Assembly (NCBI GenBank): GCA_964565375.1
Contig: CAZMEV010000003.1
Coordinates: 1 to 64,000 of the forward strand
Direction: 5' to 3'
Length of the DNA stretch: 64,000 bases
DNA from: SLAN01 sp964565375
Lineage (GTDB): Bacteria > Spirochaetota > Spirochaetia > DSM-27196 > SKKC01
Numbering within the stretch: position 1 is the stretch's first letter; each line of letters starts with the position of its first letter. Position numbers and translations under genes: made by a program. Below the pieces are notes generated by a model. That model was not told the DNA's origin. It worked only from the letters and a program-made list of their open reading frames with translations, and searched no databases. Shown here piece by piece: positions 1 through 7,673 of the stretch.

Positions 1-57
1 CCTCTGGTCGTCCTGGACAGGCCTTTGGCCGTCCTGGACAGGCCTTTGGCCGTCCGG
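1..57. repeat. 21-bp in-frame minisatellite inside murC
   Basis: A 21-bp unit (GCCTTTGGCCGTCCTGGACAG on the plus strand) occurs in tandem, with a diverged copy at the left edge and a partial copy to the right. It keeps the murC frame and encodes a repeated hydrophilic heptapeptide. The array may continue beyond position 1. Confidence 0.85.
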
Positions 58-1023
58 CTTAATCCGAGGCTCGTTCTGTCGCTTACCGGATTCCTCTCTG
101 CGTCGAACATCTGCCGGAAGTATATCCTCGATGAGTGCAAGAACGCCGGCGGTATTTACCGCATTATGTTCACCGGGAAGCGAAAGGGACAGACTCCTTG
201 AGAAACCTGATAGCTTGAAATGTACCTGCTCGTTTTCGGTGCGGGTGGATTCGACGCGGAACCGGCCTTCGGCGTGCACGCCGTATGGCGTGCATCTCAC
301 GTCCGGGCGAATCGCAGCAATTCGAGCAGCAAGATCACACGCTCCCGGATCATCGGCACAGTAGACAAGCAGCCCATCGTACGAAAGCTGTGAGGCATAC
401 TCCTCAAAGGCCGTGAATATATCCTCGTATCCCTGAAAATAATCGAGGTGGTCCGCCTCTATGCTTGTAACCATGAGTCTGTCGGGCTGGAACGCCAGGA
501 AATGTCTGCGATACTCACAGGTCTCGGCAATAAAAAACGCTTCTCCCGACACGCTCGCTGCCCGATTCCCAAAATCCGGTACCATGCTTCCAACTACCAC
601 AGTAGCGGGCAGCCCGAGTTCCCGTACAAGCACGCCGGCAATTGCTGTGCTTGTCGACTTCCCATGCACCCCGGCGATGCCGGTTGCATCGGCCGACTCG
701 CTGAAACGGCCAAGCGCCTCATTGTAGGTAAAGCAGGGGATGCTGAGCTCCCGGGCCCGGACAAGCTCAGGATGCGTCTCAGGGTCGTAGGCCGCCGAAT
801 AATAGAGCACGTCTGTACCAGCCCGAACGTGGGCAGCGTCAAACCCTTCGATGAGCTCCACGTTCAGCCCGGCAAGAATCTCATCGGTATAAAATCGCTC
901 GGCGGTATCAGTACCGCGTACAGAGGCCCCTCTGGCACACAGTATTTCCGCAAGCGCGACCATACCGCTGCCTTTGATTCCGGTCATGTGAACCGAGGTG
1001 TCCTCAAGTGTTTCACCCTGCAT
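1..1023 (-). CDS. murC: UDP-N-acetylmuramate--L-alanine ligase (MurC-like), 3' end outside window
   Basis: Mur ligase that adds the first amino acid of the peptidoglycan stem peptide in the cytoplasm, using ATP. The N-terminal Rossmann part has GIKGSGM at residues 15-21, the MurC-type glycine motif. The ATP loop GVHGKSTS lies at 118-125, followed by a Mur middle domain with ETCEYRRHF and SIEADHLDYF. About 341 codons are present and the frame runs off the left edge, so the C-terminal domain is not visible. The ATG at 1023 is the first in frame and no clear Shine-Dalgarno precedes it. The gene lies 68 bp behind cheA on the same strand and may end that operon. Oddity: near the window edge the frame contains a 21-bp in-frame tandem repeat encoding DGQRPVQ. 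A Mpl-type ligase is an alternative, but MurC fits best. Confidence 0.85.
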   Translation of the reverse strand, partial: MQGETLEDTSVHMTGIKGSGMVALAEILCARGASVRGTDTAERFYTDEILAGLNVELIEGFDAAHVRAGTDVLYYSAAYDPETHPELVRARELSIPCFTYNEALGRFSESADATGIAGVHGKSTSTAIAGVLVRELGLPATVVVGSMVPDFGNRAASVSGEAFFIAETCEYRRHFLAFQPDRLMVTSIEADHLDYFQGYEDIFTAFEEYASQLSYDGLLVYCADDPGACDLAARIAAIRPDVRCTPYGVHAEGRFRVESTRTENEQVHFKLSGFSRSLSLSLPGEHNAVNTAGVLALIEDILPADVRRREESGKRQNEPRIKPDGQRPVQDGQRPVQDDQR

Positions 1024-1091
1024 ATTCAGATCGTAGTTAATTCTTCAGCGACTGACAATCACGGTTCAACCTGGCCGATTCCCGGCAGCAC

Positions 1092-3353
1092 TCACTTCGA
1101 CGCAACAAGTCGAGTCAGCCTGTCCACATCAAGCATGAGCGCAAGATCTCCATCGCCGAGAATAACGGCTCCGGACACGCCGGGAACATTCTCATAGACT
1201 TTCCCGAGGCTCTTCACGACGCTCTGAAACGTGTCGAGTACGTCGTCGACTACAAGACCGAGCACCCGTTCATCGCTGGAAACGACAAGGAGCTGGCGGC
1301 GGTCTCCGCCGGCAGATCCGGCGGCTGCCCCGCTGGCTGCCCCGCCGGCAGATCCGCTGGCTGCCCCGCCGGCAGATCCGCCGGCTGCCTCCGCCCCATT
1401 CGGGTTAACCGGGGACGAGTGGGCACCGGAGGCGCCATTATTATCGGGTGGAGCATCAGCATGAAGCCGAAACTGGTCTTCAAGATGCACGAACGGAATA
1501 AGCCGTCCGCGATACTCGATAAGATTCTGATTACCGGTACCCTGAGTCACTGAGGAATAGTCAAGACACTCAAGCACATTTGAAATGTTCACGAGATAAT
1601 GCTGCCCCGAGGTACGAACGAGCAGCCCCTCTACTATGGCGAGGGTAAGTGGAATACGAATGAAGATGGTCGTTCCAACCCCGTGCGTAGACTCCAGACG
1701 AATGGTGCCGCCGAGGCTCTCTATATTCGAGCGCACGACGTCCATTCCCACGCCGCGGCCGCTCACATCGGTCGCCTGCTTCGCGGTGGAAAAGCCGGGA
1801 GCAAAAATGAGCTCGGTAACCTCCTCCTCGCTCATAGATTCGCCGTTGTTAACGATTCCCCGTTCGATGGCCTTCTGCAGGACTGCCTCGCTGTCTACTC
1901 CCCCGCCGTCATCTTCAACCCGGATCACAACCGATGCACCGGAGTACGAAGCTGTAATCCTCAGGGTACCCTGTCGCGGTTTTCCGGCGGCCTCACGAGC
2001 ATCAGGAGATTCCAGGCCATGGTCGAGACTGTTGCGGATAATGTGAAGCATTGGATCTTTCAAACGCTCAATCACATTCTTGTCGAGTTCCGTATCGGTA
2101 CCCTGCAGTTCAAGCTCCACCTCCTTGCCGAGTTCACGCGAAAGGTCACGGATAAGACGGCGAAAGGTGGAGAACAACGTGGATACCGGTACCATGTGAA
2201 GATCCATCGCGAGATCCCGGACGTCGCGGACAAGGGTCTCGAGTCGCTCACTCACATTGCGCAGTTGTGCATTATCATGGTGTGAAGCGATATTCGAAAG
2301 ACTTGCATGGACTGAGACGAACTCCCCGACAAGATTCACGAGAGTATCGAGCTTTTCGGTGCTGACCTTGATGTTGTTCGACTGTGGGCCACTGTCTGCC
2401 TGCGTGCGGGTTTCCCGGCGCCGGCGAACATACTGCTGCTCCTGAAGCGCTGCTTCTACCTGTTCTTCGGTAAGAAGTCCGCGGTCGACCAGAATATCGC
2501 CGATATAGCCACGGTCGGCGACGGCACGTTCAACATCCTCGGGCTTCAGATCTCCCCGTGCGACGAGGATTTCTCCCAGACGTTTGTAATCCAGGTCAGT
2601 CTCGTCAATCGAGGCACTGTCGATCTGCTCAATAGCGATTTCCGCGCTGTCTTCGACGAAAATGAATACGTCGCGCACCGCGTTTTCGTCGACCTGCGTA
2701 GTAAGCAGAATGTCCCATCGAACGTAGCACGCTTCCGGATCGAGCTCGTCCAACTGTGGAACCGCATCGGTGTAGCCGATCACCAGCGCCTCGCCGAGTT
2801 CCTTGAGCTCCTTGAGAAGAAGCAGGGGATTCGATCCCTCACGGAACAAGTCAGGCCGGGGAGCAAAACGGATACGGAAGGTTCGTTCCGATTCACCCTG
2901 ATCGTCGCTTTCGGCTTGACCGCGACCTCCACTACTTTCTTCGGCCTCACCGGCGGCCGCGGCAGGCTTCTCAACAGCGGGGTACTCTCTGCGCAATTCG
3001 TCCAGCAGTTCCTCGCCTCGCGCGAGAAGTGATTCATCCGGCTCGGGGTGCTGGACGAGCTCGGAGATCTGGTCTTTTGCGGCGAGCCCAAGCTCAACGA
3101 GACGTGGTGACATAGCAGCCTTACCGTCCCTTACGAGGGCAAATGCGGTCTCCACTGTGTGCGTGAATGAAACAAGCGGATCGAGACCGAACATGTTTCC
3201 CGACCCCTTAATCGTGTGAAGACTCCGGAACGCGTCATCCATCAGGGCGGTATCTTGCGGATCATCCTCGAGCTGCATAAGTGCTGACTCGAGCCCGGCA
3301 AGAAGATCGGCCGCCTCATCGCGAAACGTTTCAAGCGGATCCGATGAACTCAT
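1092..3353 (-). CDS. cheA: Chemotaxis histidine kinase CheA
   Basis: Cytoplasmic kinase that couples MCP receptors to CheY. Residues 1-110 form an HPt domain with phospho-acceptor H46 in LHTIKGSGN. A P2-like module follows at about 165-255. Next come about 50 residues resembling GspE/PilB N-terminal helices (LGEILVARG then IGDILVDRG). The dimerisation helices start at STEKLDTLVNLVGE. The HATPase domain has HIIRNSLDHGLE, GRGVGMDVV and a GVGTTIFIRIPL tail. A CheW-like regulatory domain ends the 753-residue protein. Within that CheW part lies an Ala/Gly/Ser-rich insertion made of 24-bp repeats. The start overlaps the STAS gene stop by 4 bp (ATGA), so the two are translationally coupled. Confidence 0.96.
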   Translation of the reverse strand: MSSSDPLETFRDEAADLLAGLESALMQLEDDPQDTALMDDAFRSLHTIKGSGNMFGLDPLVSFTHTVETAFALVRDGKAAMSPRLVELGLAAKDQISELVQHPEPDESLLARGEELLDELRREYPAVEKPAAAAGEAEESSGGRGQAESDDQGESERTFRIRFAPRPDLFREGSNPLLLLKELKELGEALVIGYTDAVPQLDELDPEACYVRWDILLTTQVDENAVRDVFIFVEDSAEIAIEQIDSASIDETDLDYKRLGEILVARGDLKPEDVERAVADRGYIGDILVDRGLLTEEQVEAALQEQQYVRRRRETRTQADSGPQSNNIKVSTEKLDTLVNLVGEFVSVHASLSNIASHHDNAQLRNVSERLETLVRDVRDLAMDLHMVPVSTLFSTFRRLIRDLSRELGKEVELELQGTDTELDKNVIERLKDPMLHIIRNSLDHGLESPDAREAAGKPRQGTLRITASYSGASVVIRVEDDGGGVDSEAVLQKAIERGIVNNGESMSEEEVTELIFAPGFSTAKQATDVSGRGVGMDVVRSNIESLGGTIRLESTHGVGTTIFIRIPLTLAIVEGLLVRTSGQHYLVNISNVLECLDYSSVTQGTGNQNLIEYRGRLIPFVHLEDQFRLHADAPPDNNGASGAHSSPVNPNGAEAAGGSAGGAASGSAGGAASGAAAGSAGGDRRQLLVVSSDERVLGLVVDDVLDTFQSVVKSLGKVYENVPGVSGAVILGDGDLALMLDVDRLTRLVASK
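1309..1392. repeat. GC-rich 24-bp tandem repeats inside cheA
   Basis: Imperfect tandem copies of a 24-bp unit (core CCGGCAGATCCGCTGGCTGC) sit in frame in the CheW part of cheA. They encode a flexible Gly/Ala/Ser linker of about 28 residues. It is a likely site of copy-number change. Confidence 0.8.
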
Positions 3354-3625
3354 GAATCAGATAGTCCTTTTGCCTTGAGGCCGGCATACTCACAGATTCG
3401 ACGGTACCGCTCGGCGTTCCGGTAGTGCAGCTGAACACCGCGTTGCCGCGCAGTCTTCGCCGCGGAGATGAGAAGTTGGGCTCCCGGAACATCGATCCCC
3501 TCACATGCAGAAAGATCCACGTTCACCTCCTCATGCGATTCAATGGCCTCGGAAAGACTGCGAGCGTGGTCGCTGACGTGATCGAATGTTAACGGGGTCT
3601 CAATTGTTAATTCGTGCGCTTGCAT
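3350..3625 (-). CDS. STAS-domain protein of the chemotaxis operon
   Basis: A stand-alone STAS domain of 91 residues, as in anti-sigma-factor antagonists and MlaB-like proteins. The core strand-turn reads VDLSACEGIDVPGAQLL. In SpoIIAA-type antagonists the turn is D-S/T-S-G with a phosphorylated serine; here it is D-V-P-G, so the usual phospho-site is absent. The gene lies between cheY and cheA and is translationally coupled to cheA. STAS proteins of this kind are common in chemotaxis clusters but their role is poorly defined. A partner role with the receiver-GHKL protein two genes upstream is inference only. Confidence 0.8.
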   Translation of the reverse strand: MQAHELTIETPLTFDHVSDHARSLSEAIESHEEVNVDLSACEGIDVPGAQLLISAAKTARQRGVQLHYRNAERYRRICEYAGLKAKGLSDS

Positions 3626-3649
3626 AAGATCTCATTCGGAACTGTACGT

Positions 3650-4024
3650 TCAGAACTGCACGGTTTCGGATATCTTGCGAATGGCTTTAACAAGCTGTTC
3701 CTGCTCAAAAGGCTTGTTAAGCCAACCGGTTGCTCCGGCCGCTTTCCCTTCCTGCTTTTTGTCCTGTTCGCTTTCTGTCGTCACCATAAGAATCGGCACG
3801 GACTTGTTTACCGACCCTCCACGCACTGCCCTGATAAATTCGATTCCGGTCATCTTCGGCATGTTGTAATCGGTTACGACTGCCTTCACGTCGGCCGTAA
3901 GCTGCGAGAGAGCTTCTTCGCCGTCCGAAGCTTCAATAACCTCATACCCTTCCTGCTTAAGAATGAGTTTTTCCATCTGCCGCATGGACACCGAATCGTC
4001 CACTATGAGGATCTTATCTGCCAC
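3650..4024 (-). CDS. cheY: Chemotaxis response regulator CheY
   Basis: Single-domain receiver of 124 residues that carries the phosphoryl signal from CheA to the flagellar switch. The acidic pocket is D9/D10, the phospho-acceptor is D52 in VTDYNMPKMTG, the switch threonine is in MVTTES (about 82-83) and the conserved lysine is K104 in LNKPF. The start is GTG, chosen because AAAGGAG lies 7 nt upstream. The gene sits 24 bp upstream of the STAS gene and 38 bp downstream of the receiver-GHKL gene, in one run of minus-strand genes. Confidence 0.95.
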   Translation of the reverse strand: MADKILIVDDSVSMRQMEKLILKQEGYEVIEASDGEEALSQLTADVKAVVTDYNMPKMTGIEFIRAVRGGSVNKSVPILMVTTESEQDKKQEGKAAGATGWLNKPFEQEQLVKAIRKISETVQF

Positions 4025-4062
4025 TCTTTAACTCCTTTCAATCCAGTTTCCTGCAAACACAA

Positions 4063-5328
4063 CTACCGCGACAGCGGAATAGTAACTGCAAATCGTACGT
4101 ATGTTGCCGGATTCGAACCTGTATAGTCGATACCGTTCCCTGTGGTAATCCACCCGTTCATCCTGCGGATCAGTTTCCGGGCAACGTAAAGTCCGGTCCC
4201 GTCACCCCACTCTTCTTCAGCAAGTTCCCGGGGAAAACTATCTATGGTATAGAACAAGTTAAACACGAGTTCGGAAAAGTCGTACGGAATACCTACAACT
4301 GGCTCGCCGTCAGGACCGGTCTGTTTAGTTTCAATCGGCCTGTTACGAATAACCACCCGGAGCACCGGCCGTGCGTTCTCTTCAGCAGGCTCCACAAATG
4401 CCATAATTCTGCTTCCCGTTGGTGAGAATTTCACCGCGTTGCAAAGAAGCTCGTGCACAATTTTCTCGACGTAGGTTGAATCGATACTCAGGGAACCAGG
4501 AGGATACTCGCTTGAACGAAGCACAACCTTTTCGCGGTCATACTTATCAGCGAGGTCACCCAGCCTCTTCTCCATGAAGGTTTCCATGGAACGGCAGAAC
4601 TCTGCGGCCTTGATTTCGCGAATATCCAGCTCAAGACTGTCCAGTTGAACAATAAAGTTTATGTAATCGAAGATCTCCTTCTGGCTCTCTGCGGAGGTCA
4701 GAATCATATCCACCAGGTCCTTGCTGATTTTGAAATTGTCCTCATCCAGTTTTTCAAGCGTATTGCGGAGCATATCGATCCAGAGGAATCCACCGGACTG
4801 ATTAATTGTCCGAGAGAGAAGCTGTATAATCTGCTCTGTCTGGTGAATGTCTTTCGAGGCGTAGAGGCTGCGCCAGTTCACAAGCTTTTTGTTTTCCAGA
4901 TCAAGCAGCGCCTTTTCCTGTTCGGCGCGCTCGATAGCACGCTCCTGTTCCTTCTCCCGCAGCGCCTTCTCGATTCGAAACAGAAGCTCTTCGGCCACAA
5001 TGGGTTTGGTGATATGGTCATCCGCTCCCGTTTTCACGAGATCGATGGCGATCTGCATATCGGTATTGGCTGTTAGAAACACGAATGCAATCTGGTCATC
5101 CTCTTGACGGATTATCTTCAGCAACTCATCTCCGTTCATTTGCGGCATGAAAAAATCAGAGAGAACCAGATCATATTGCCCGGAACGAAACGCATTAATC
5201 GCGCTGTGAACGTCGGTATACGAGGTAACCTCATACCCGTCCTTCGACAGCACCCCTTCTATGAGACGCAAGCTTGTCGGATCGTCGTCTATCGCGAGAA
5301 TCGCGGGGTTATCCTGCATTATGACCAT
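4063..5328 (-). CDS. Receiver domain fused to a GHKL ATPase (hybrid signalling protein)
   Basis: Cytoplasmic two-part signalling protein of about 421 residues. An N-terminal receiver has the acidic cluster IDDDP, phospho-acceptor D58 in LSDFFMPQMNG and lysine in ITKPI. A charged coiled-coil-like segment follows (EKALREKEQERAIERAEQEK). The C-terminus is a histidine-kinase-type ATPase with N-box HELLCNAVKF and G-box WGDGTGLYV. I find no standard H-box, so autophosphorylation on histidine is doubtful. The frame could start at 5397, but the extra residues are Cys-rich and would overlap rsmE; the ATGs at 5328 or 5319 are more credible. It is the first signalling gene behind rsmE in the chemotaxis operon. 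Confidence 0.85.
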   Translation of the reverse strand: MVIMQDNPAILAIDDDPTSLRLIEGVLSKDGYEVTSYTDVHSAINAFRSGQYDLVLSDFFMPQMNGDELLKIIRQEDDQIAFVFLTANTDMQIAIDLVKTGADDHITKPIVAEELLFRIEKALREKEQERAIERAEQEKALLDLENKKLVNWRSLYASKDIHQTEQIIQLLSRTINQSGGFLWIDMLRNTLEKLDEDNFKISKDLVDMILTSAESQKEIFDYINFIVQLDSLELDIREIKAAEFCRSMETFMEKRLGDLADKYDREKVVLRSSEYPPGSLSIDSTYVEKIVHELLCNAVKFSPTGSRIMAFVEPAEENARPVLRVVIRNRPIETKQTGPDGEPVVGIPYDFSELVFNLFYTIDSFPRELAEEEWGDGTGLYVARKLIRRMNGWITTGNGIDYTGSNPATYVRFAVTIPLSR

Positions 5329-5363
5329 CAATGTAGTACAACAAGCCGGATTCGGAAAGCAGA

Positions 5364-6134
5364 TTACGCACCTGCGCCCCATGATCGGACAATGCATACA
5401 GCGGCGGTCGCAGCAGTCTCGGTGCGAAGAATACCAGCCGGGATTCCGAGCGCCAGAAACCCTGCTTCTTCGAGAAGGGCCGTTTCACGATTCGTGAAGC
5501 CGCGTTCCGGGCCGATCGCCAGAACAATTCGCCGCGAGTTGATGTTCGGAAGGGCCGCGGCGGCCGGCTGCGCTCCTCGCTCAAGTCGGATTCTTGCCAC
5601 CGCTTCCTCCGCTGCGTAATCACCATTTTTCTCGTACGCAACAATTGCCTCTCCTACACTTCGAAACCGGGTAAGCTCCGGAAGGCACGTGTGCCCGCCT
5701 TGCGACGCTCCCTGGACGAGAAGCTGCTGCAAGGTTTCGCTATTCCAGATACTCGAATGAAAATATGACGCTTCACTCAAATCGGTACCGGCTACCGAGA
5801 TCCTGGAGACGCCGATAGCCGCAAGATCACGAAACAGTCGTTTCAGCTGTATGGGACGTACCGATCCTAGAATCAGGTCAATGCGTGGCAGCACTTCCGG
5901 TTGAACGGCATCGTCCTCTACAAACCGCAATTCCAGGCTGGTTTCGCCGGCTGCCACCGGATCGTTTCGCACCTCAGCCATTCCGGTGCCTTCGTCTACG
6001 ATACCGGCACGCACCCATGAACCCCGACTAAGGCGCAATACACCGCGAATATGTTTCGCTCGGGGGTCATCCCTGGAGACTCGTATGCTGCCGTCGCTTC
6101 CGACCTCGCTCGGAAAGAAAAGAAGAATATTCAC
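5364..6134 (-). CDS. rsmE: 16S rRNA m3U1498 methyltransferase RsmE
   Basis: SPOUT-class methyltransferase that methylates U1498 of 16S rRNA with SAM. The 256-residue length is normal. The diagnostic C-terminal motifs are AIGPERGFTNRE and LRTETAATAA, which form the SAM-binding knot. A PUA-like N-terminus includes KHIRGVLRLSRG. The start is GTG at 6134, overlapping the tetR-type gene stop by 4 bp. It lies between a regulator and chemotaxis genes, as an apparent operon member unrelated to motility. Confidence 0.94.
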   Translation of the reverse strand: MNILLFFPSEVGSDGSIRVSRDDPRAKHIRGVLRLSRGSWVRAGIVDEGTGMAEVRNDPVAAGETSLELRFVEDDAVQPEVLPRIDLILGSVRPIQLKRLFRDLAAIGVSRISVAGTDLSEASYFHSSIWNSETLQQLLVQGASQGGHTCLPELTRFRSVGEAIVAYEKNGDYAAEEAVARIRLERGAQPAAAALPNINSRRIVLAIGPERGFTNRETALLEEAGFLALGIPAGILRTETAATAAVCIVRSWGAGA

Positions 6135-6703
6135 ACCGGATTCTGAGTGAAGTACTGGGCGCTTTCCTCGAGAGGCAGTCGCTCGGTTCCAAGTAGACTG
6201 TGCAGAAGGAACCCATCGATGACACTGAGGATGATCCAGCTGAGTGTATGGTAGTCATCGCGATTCGGCAGAAGCCGTTCAAGACCCTGCTCGATGATCG
6301 ATCGCCACCGCTTGTACTCTTCCCCGAACCGCTCACGTAGATGGGGGTTATTCGTCAAGGCTTCCTGAATGAGATAGACGTGTATCTGGCCCCGCGCTTC
6401 AGCCGCGGTAATTGTCTCGAACACCAGCTTAAGAATTTTCGCCGGAGGTACATCGCTCGAAGCTTCTTCCACCCACCGGAAAATCTTCTGAGACATGTGC
6501 TCCATATGCCGCTCAGTGATATCAAAAATCAGATCGGCTTTTGTCGGATAATAGTAAAACAGGGTACCCTTACTGATATCCGCAGCCCGCGCGATATCGG
6601 CGAGAGAGGTACTCGCGATTCCGCGCTCAATTATGAGCTTCGCCGCCGTCTGGATGATACGCTCGCGATTATCTCGTGTGGTTTTTCGTGCGTCCTCTTT
6701 CAT
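6131..6703 (-). CDS. TetR/AcrR-family transcriptional regulator
   Basis: DNA-binding repressor of about 190 residues. The N-terminal helix-turn-helix reads SLADIARAADISKGTLFYYYPTK, typical of TetR regulators. The C-terminal half is a variable ligand domain. The start at 6703 is supported by GGAG 5 nt upstream; a longer frame to 6733 lacks such support. It heads the operon rsmE-receiver/GHKL-cheY-STAS-cheA. A perfect 7-bp inverted repeat sits next to its own promoter, which suggests autoregulation and control of the whole operon. Ligand unknown. Confidence 0.92.
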   Translation of the reverse strand: MKEDARKTTRDNRERIIQTAAKLIIERGIASTSLADIARAADISKGTLFYYYPTKADLIFDITERHMEHMSQKIFRWVEEASSDVPPAKILKLVFETITAAEARGQIHVYLIQEALTNNPHLRERFGEEYKRWRSIIEQGLERLLPNRDDYHTLSWIILSVIDGFLLHSLLGTERLPLEESAQYFTQNPV

Positions 6704-6766
6704 GGATACTCCGGGAATATGCCGCGCGATCACACGGCTACCGGTCGACCGCCCGACTTTTCCCCG

Positions 6767-6795
6767 ACTATATTCTCACCAATGATCACTGTCAA
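6767..6795 (-). promoter_or_regulatory. Sigma70-type promoter of the tetR-chemotaxis operon
   Basis: On the minus strand TTGACA (6790-6795) and TATAGT (6767-6772) are separated by exactly 17 nt. This is one of the best promoter matches in the window. It lies about 60 nt upstream of the regulator start codon. Confidence 0.8.
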
Positions 6796-6798
6796 TCT

Positions 6799-6817
6799 TA
6801 TCGGTCGCGAACCGATA
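6799..6817. promoter_or_regulatory. Palindromic operator candidate for the TetR-family regulator
   Basis: TATCGGT-CGCGA-ACCGATA is a perfect 7-bp inverted repeat with a 5-nt centre. It lies 3 nt upstream of the -35 element of the regulator promoter and between divergent genes. Size and symmetry suit a TetR dimer. Binding is inferred. Confidence 0.65.
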
Positions 6818-6885
6818 GGAACAAAGCACCATACGTGCCACCTGCTTGCCATGACAGCGGTAACATCACTACCGTAGGGAGTGTT

Positions 6886-7575
6886 ATGAAGACACCGTTG
6901 CGTATTCACCACGGTGCGTGTCCGTATCTTCCGGATCGCGAATGGGTAGCGGATTTGCTGCCCGCGTTCCGCTTTACGGCGGCGAAGTACGAATCCTTAC
7001 TCGAACAGGGCGTCAGACGCAGCGGAGATTTCCTCTACCGAAATGCCTGCCCCGCCTGTAACCAGTGTATTCCTCTGCGGGTTTCAACCGTTCGCTTCAA
7101 GCCGAGTAAAACACAGCGCAGGGTTCTGCGGCGAAATCGTGATATTGTCGTGCGGGCCGGAGATGTAACAGAAGAGCCTGATGTGGTTTCGTTATATCGG
7201 CGCTATCACACCGAATGGCACGGACATATCGAAGGCGGAACTATTGAAGACTACCGGGCGTTTCTTGCCGAAAGCCCGTACCCTCAAGCGATGTTGCGGT
7301 ATGAGCTCAACGGCACCCTCGTTGGAGTGGGCTGGGTGGACATTCTTCAGGACGGTCTCTCGAGTGTATACTTTGCGTTTGATCCGGACCATGCCGCACG
7401 GCGACTCGGGTCTTTTTCGATCATGCAGGAGATCGAATGGGCCCGAGACCTTGAAAAGTCCTGGCTTTACCTGGGCTTCTGGGTACCCGGCGGAAAATCA
7501 ATGGATTACAAGGCACAATTTCGCCCTCACGAAATCGCACCCGACCGAATGTGGCAGGCCGCAGAGCACCGATGA
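6886..7575 (+). CDS. bpt: Aspartate/glutamate leucyltransferase Bpt (arginyl-tRNA--protein transferase family)
   Basis: Aminoacyl-tRNA-protein transferase of the N-degron pathway, which would add Leu to N-terminal Asp/Glu and mark proteins for ClpS/ClpAP. The N-terminal CPYLPDREWVADLL and the cysteine cluster CPACNQCIPLRV are family signatures. RFKPSKTQRRVLRRN and the C-terminal acyltransferase core (LYLGFWVPGGKSMDYKAQF) complete the 229-residue family pattern. ATG at 6886 is preceded by GGGAG. It is divergent from the TetR-family gene; whether the operator between them also acts on this gene is open. Confidence 0.93.
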   Translation: MKTPLRIHHGACPYLPDREWVADLLPAFRFTAAKYESLLEQGVRRSGDFLYRNACPACNQCIPLRVSTVRFKPSKTQRRVLRRNRDIVVRAGDVTEEPDVVSLYRRYHTEWHGHIEGGTIEDYRAFLAESPYPQAMLRYELNGTLVGVGWVDILQDGLSSVYFAFDPDHAARRLGSFSIMQEIEWARDLEKSWLYLGFWVPGGKSMDYKAQFRPHEIAPDRMWQAAEHR

Positions 7576-7673
7576 AGTCAGGGCAGCCCCTCAGACGGTT
7601 AAAAAAATCGCGGGTATGGCCTGCAGCGCACCGATAAAGACGGGGCAGCTGCAGGTCTGCTTCAGAAACACGT

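Noticed and set aside
5329..5397. Longer start for the receiver-GHKL protein
   Set aside because: The extra residues are Cys-rich, not part of a receiver fold, and would overlap rsmE by 34 bp.
7620..7655. Terminator between bpt and metY
   Set aside because: The inverted repeat CCTGCAGC/GCTGCAGG has a 20-nt loop and no T-tract on either strand.
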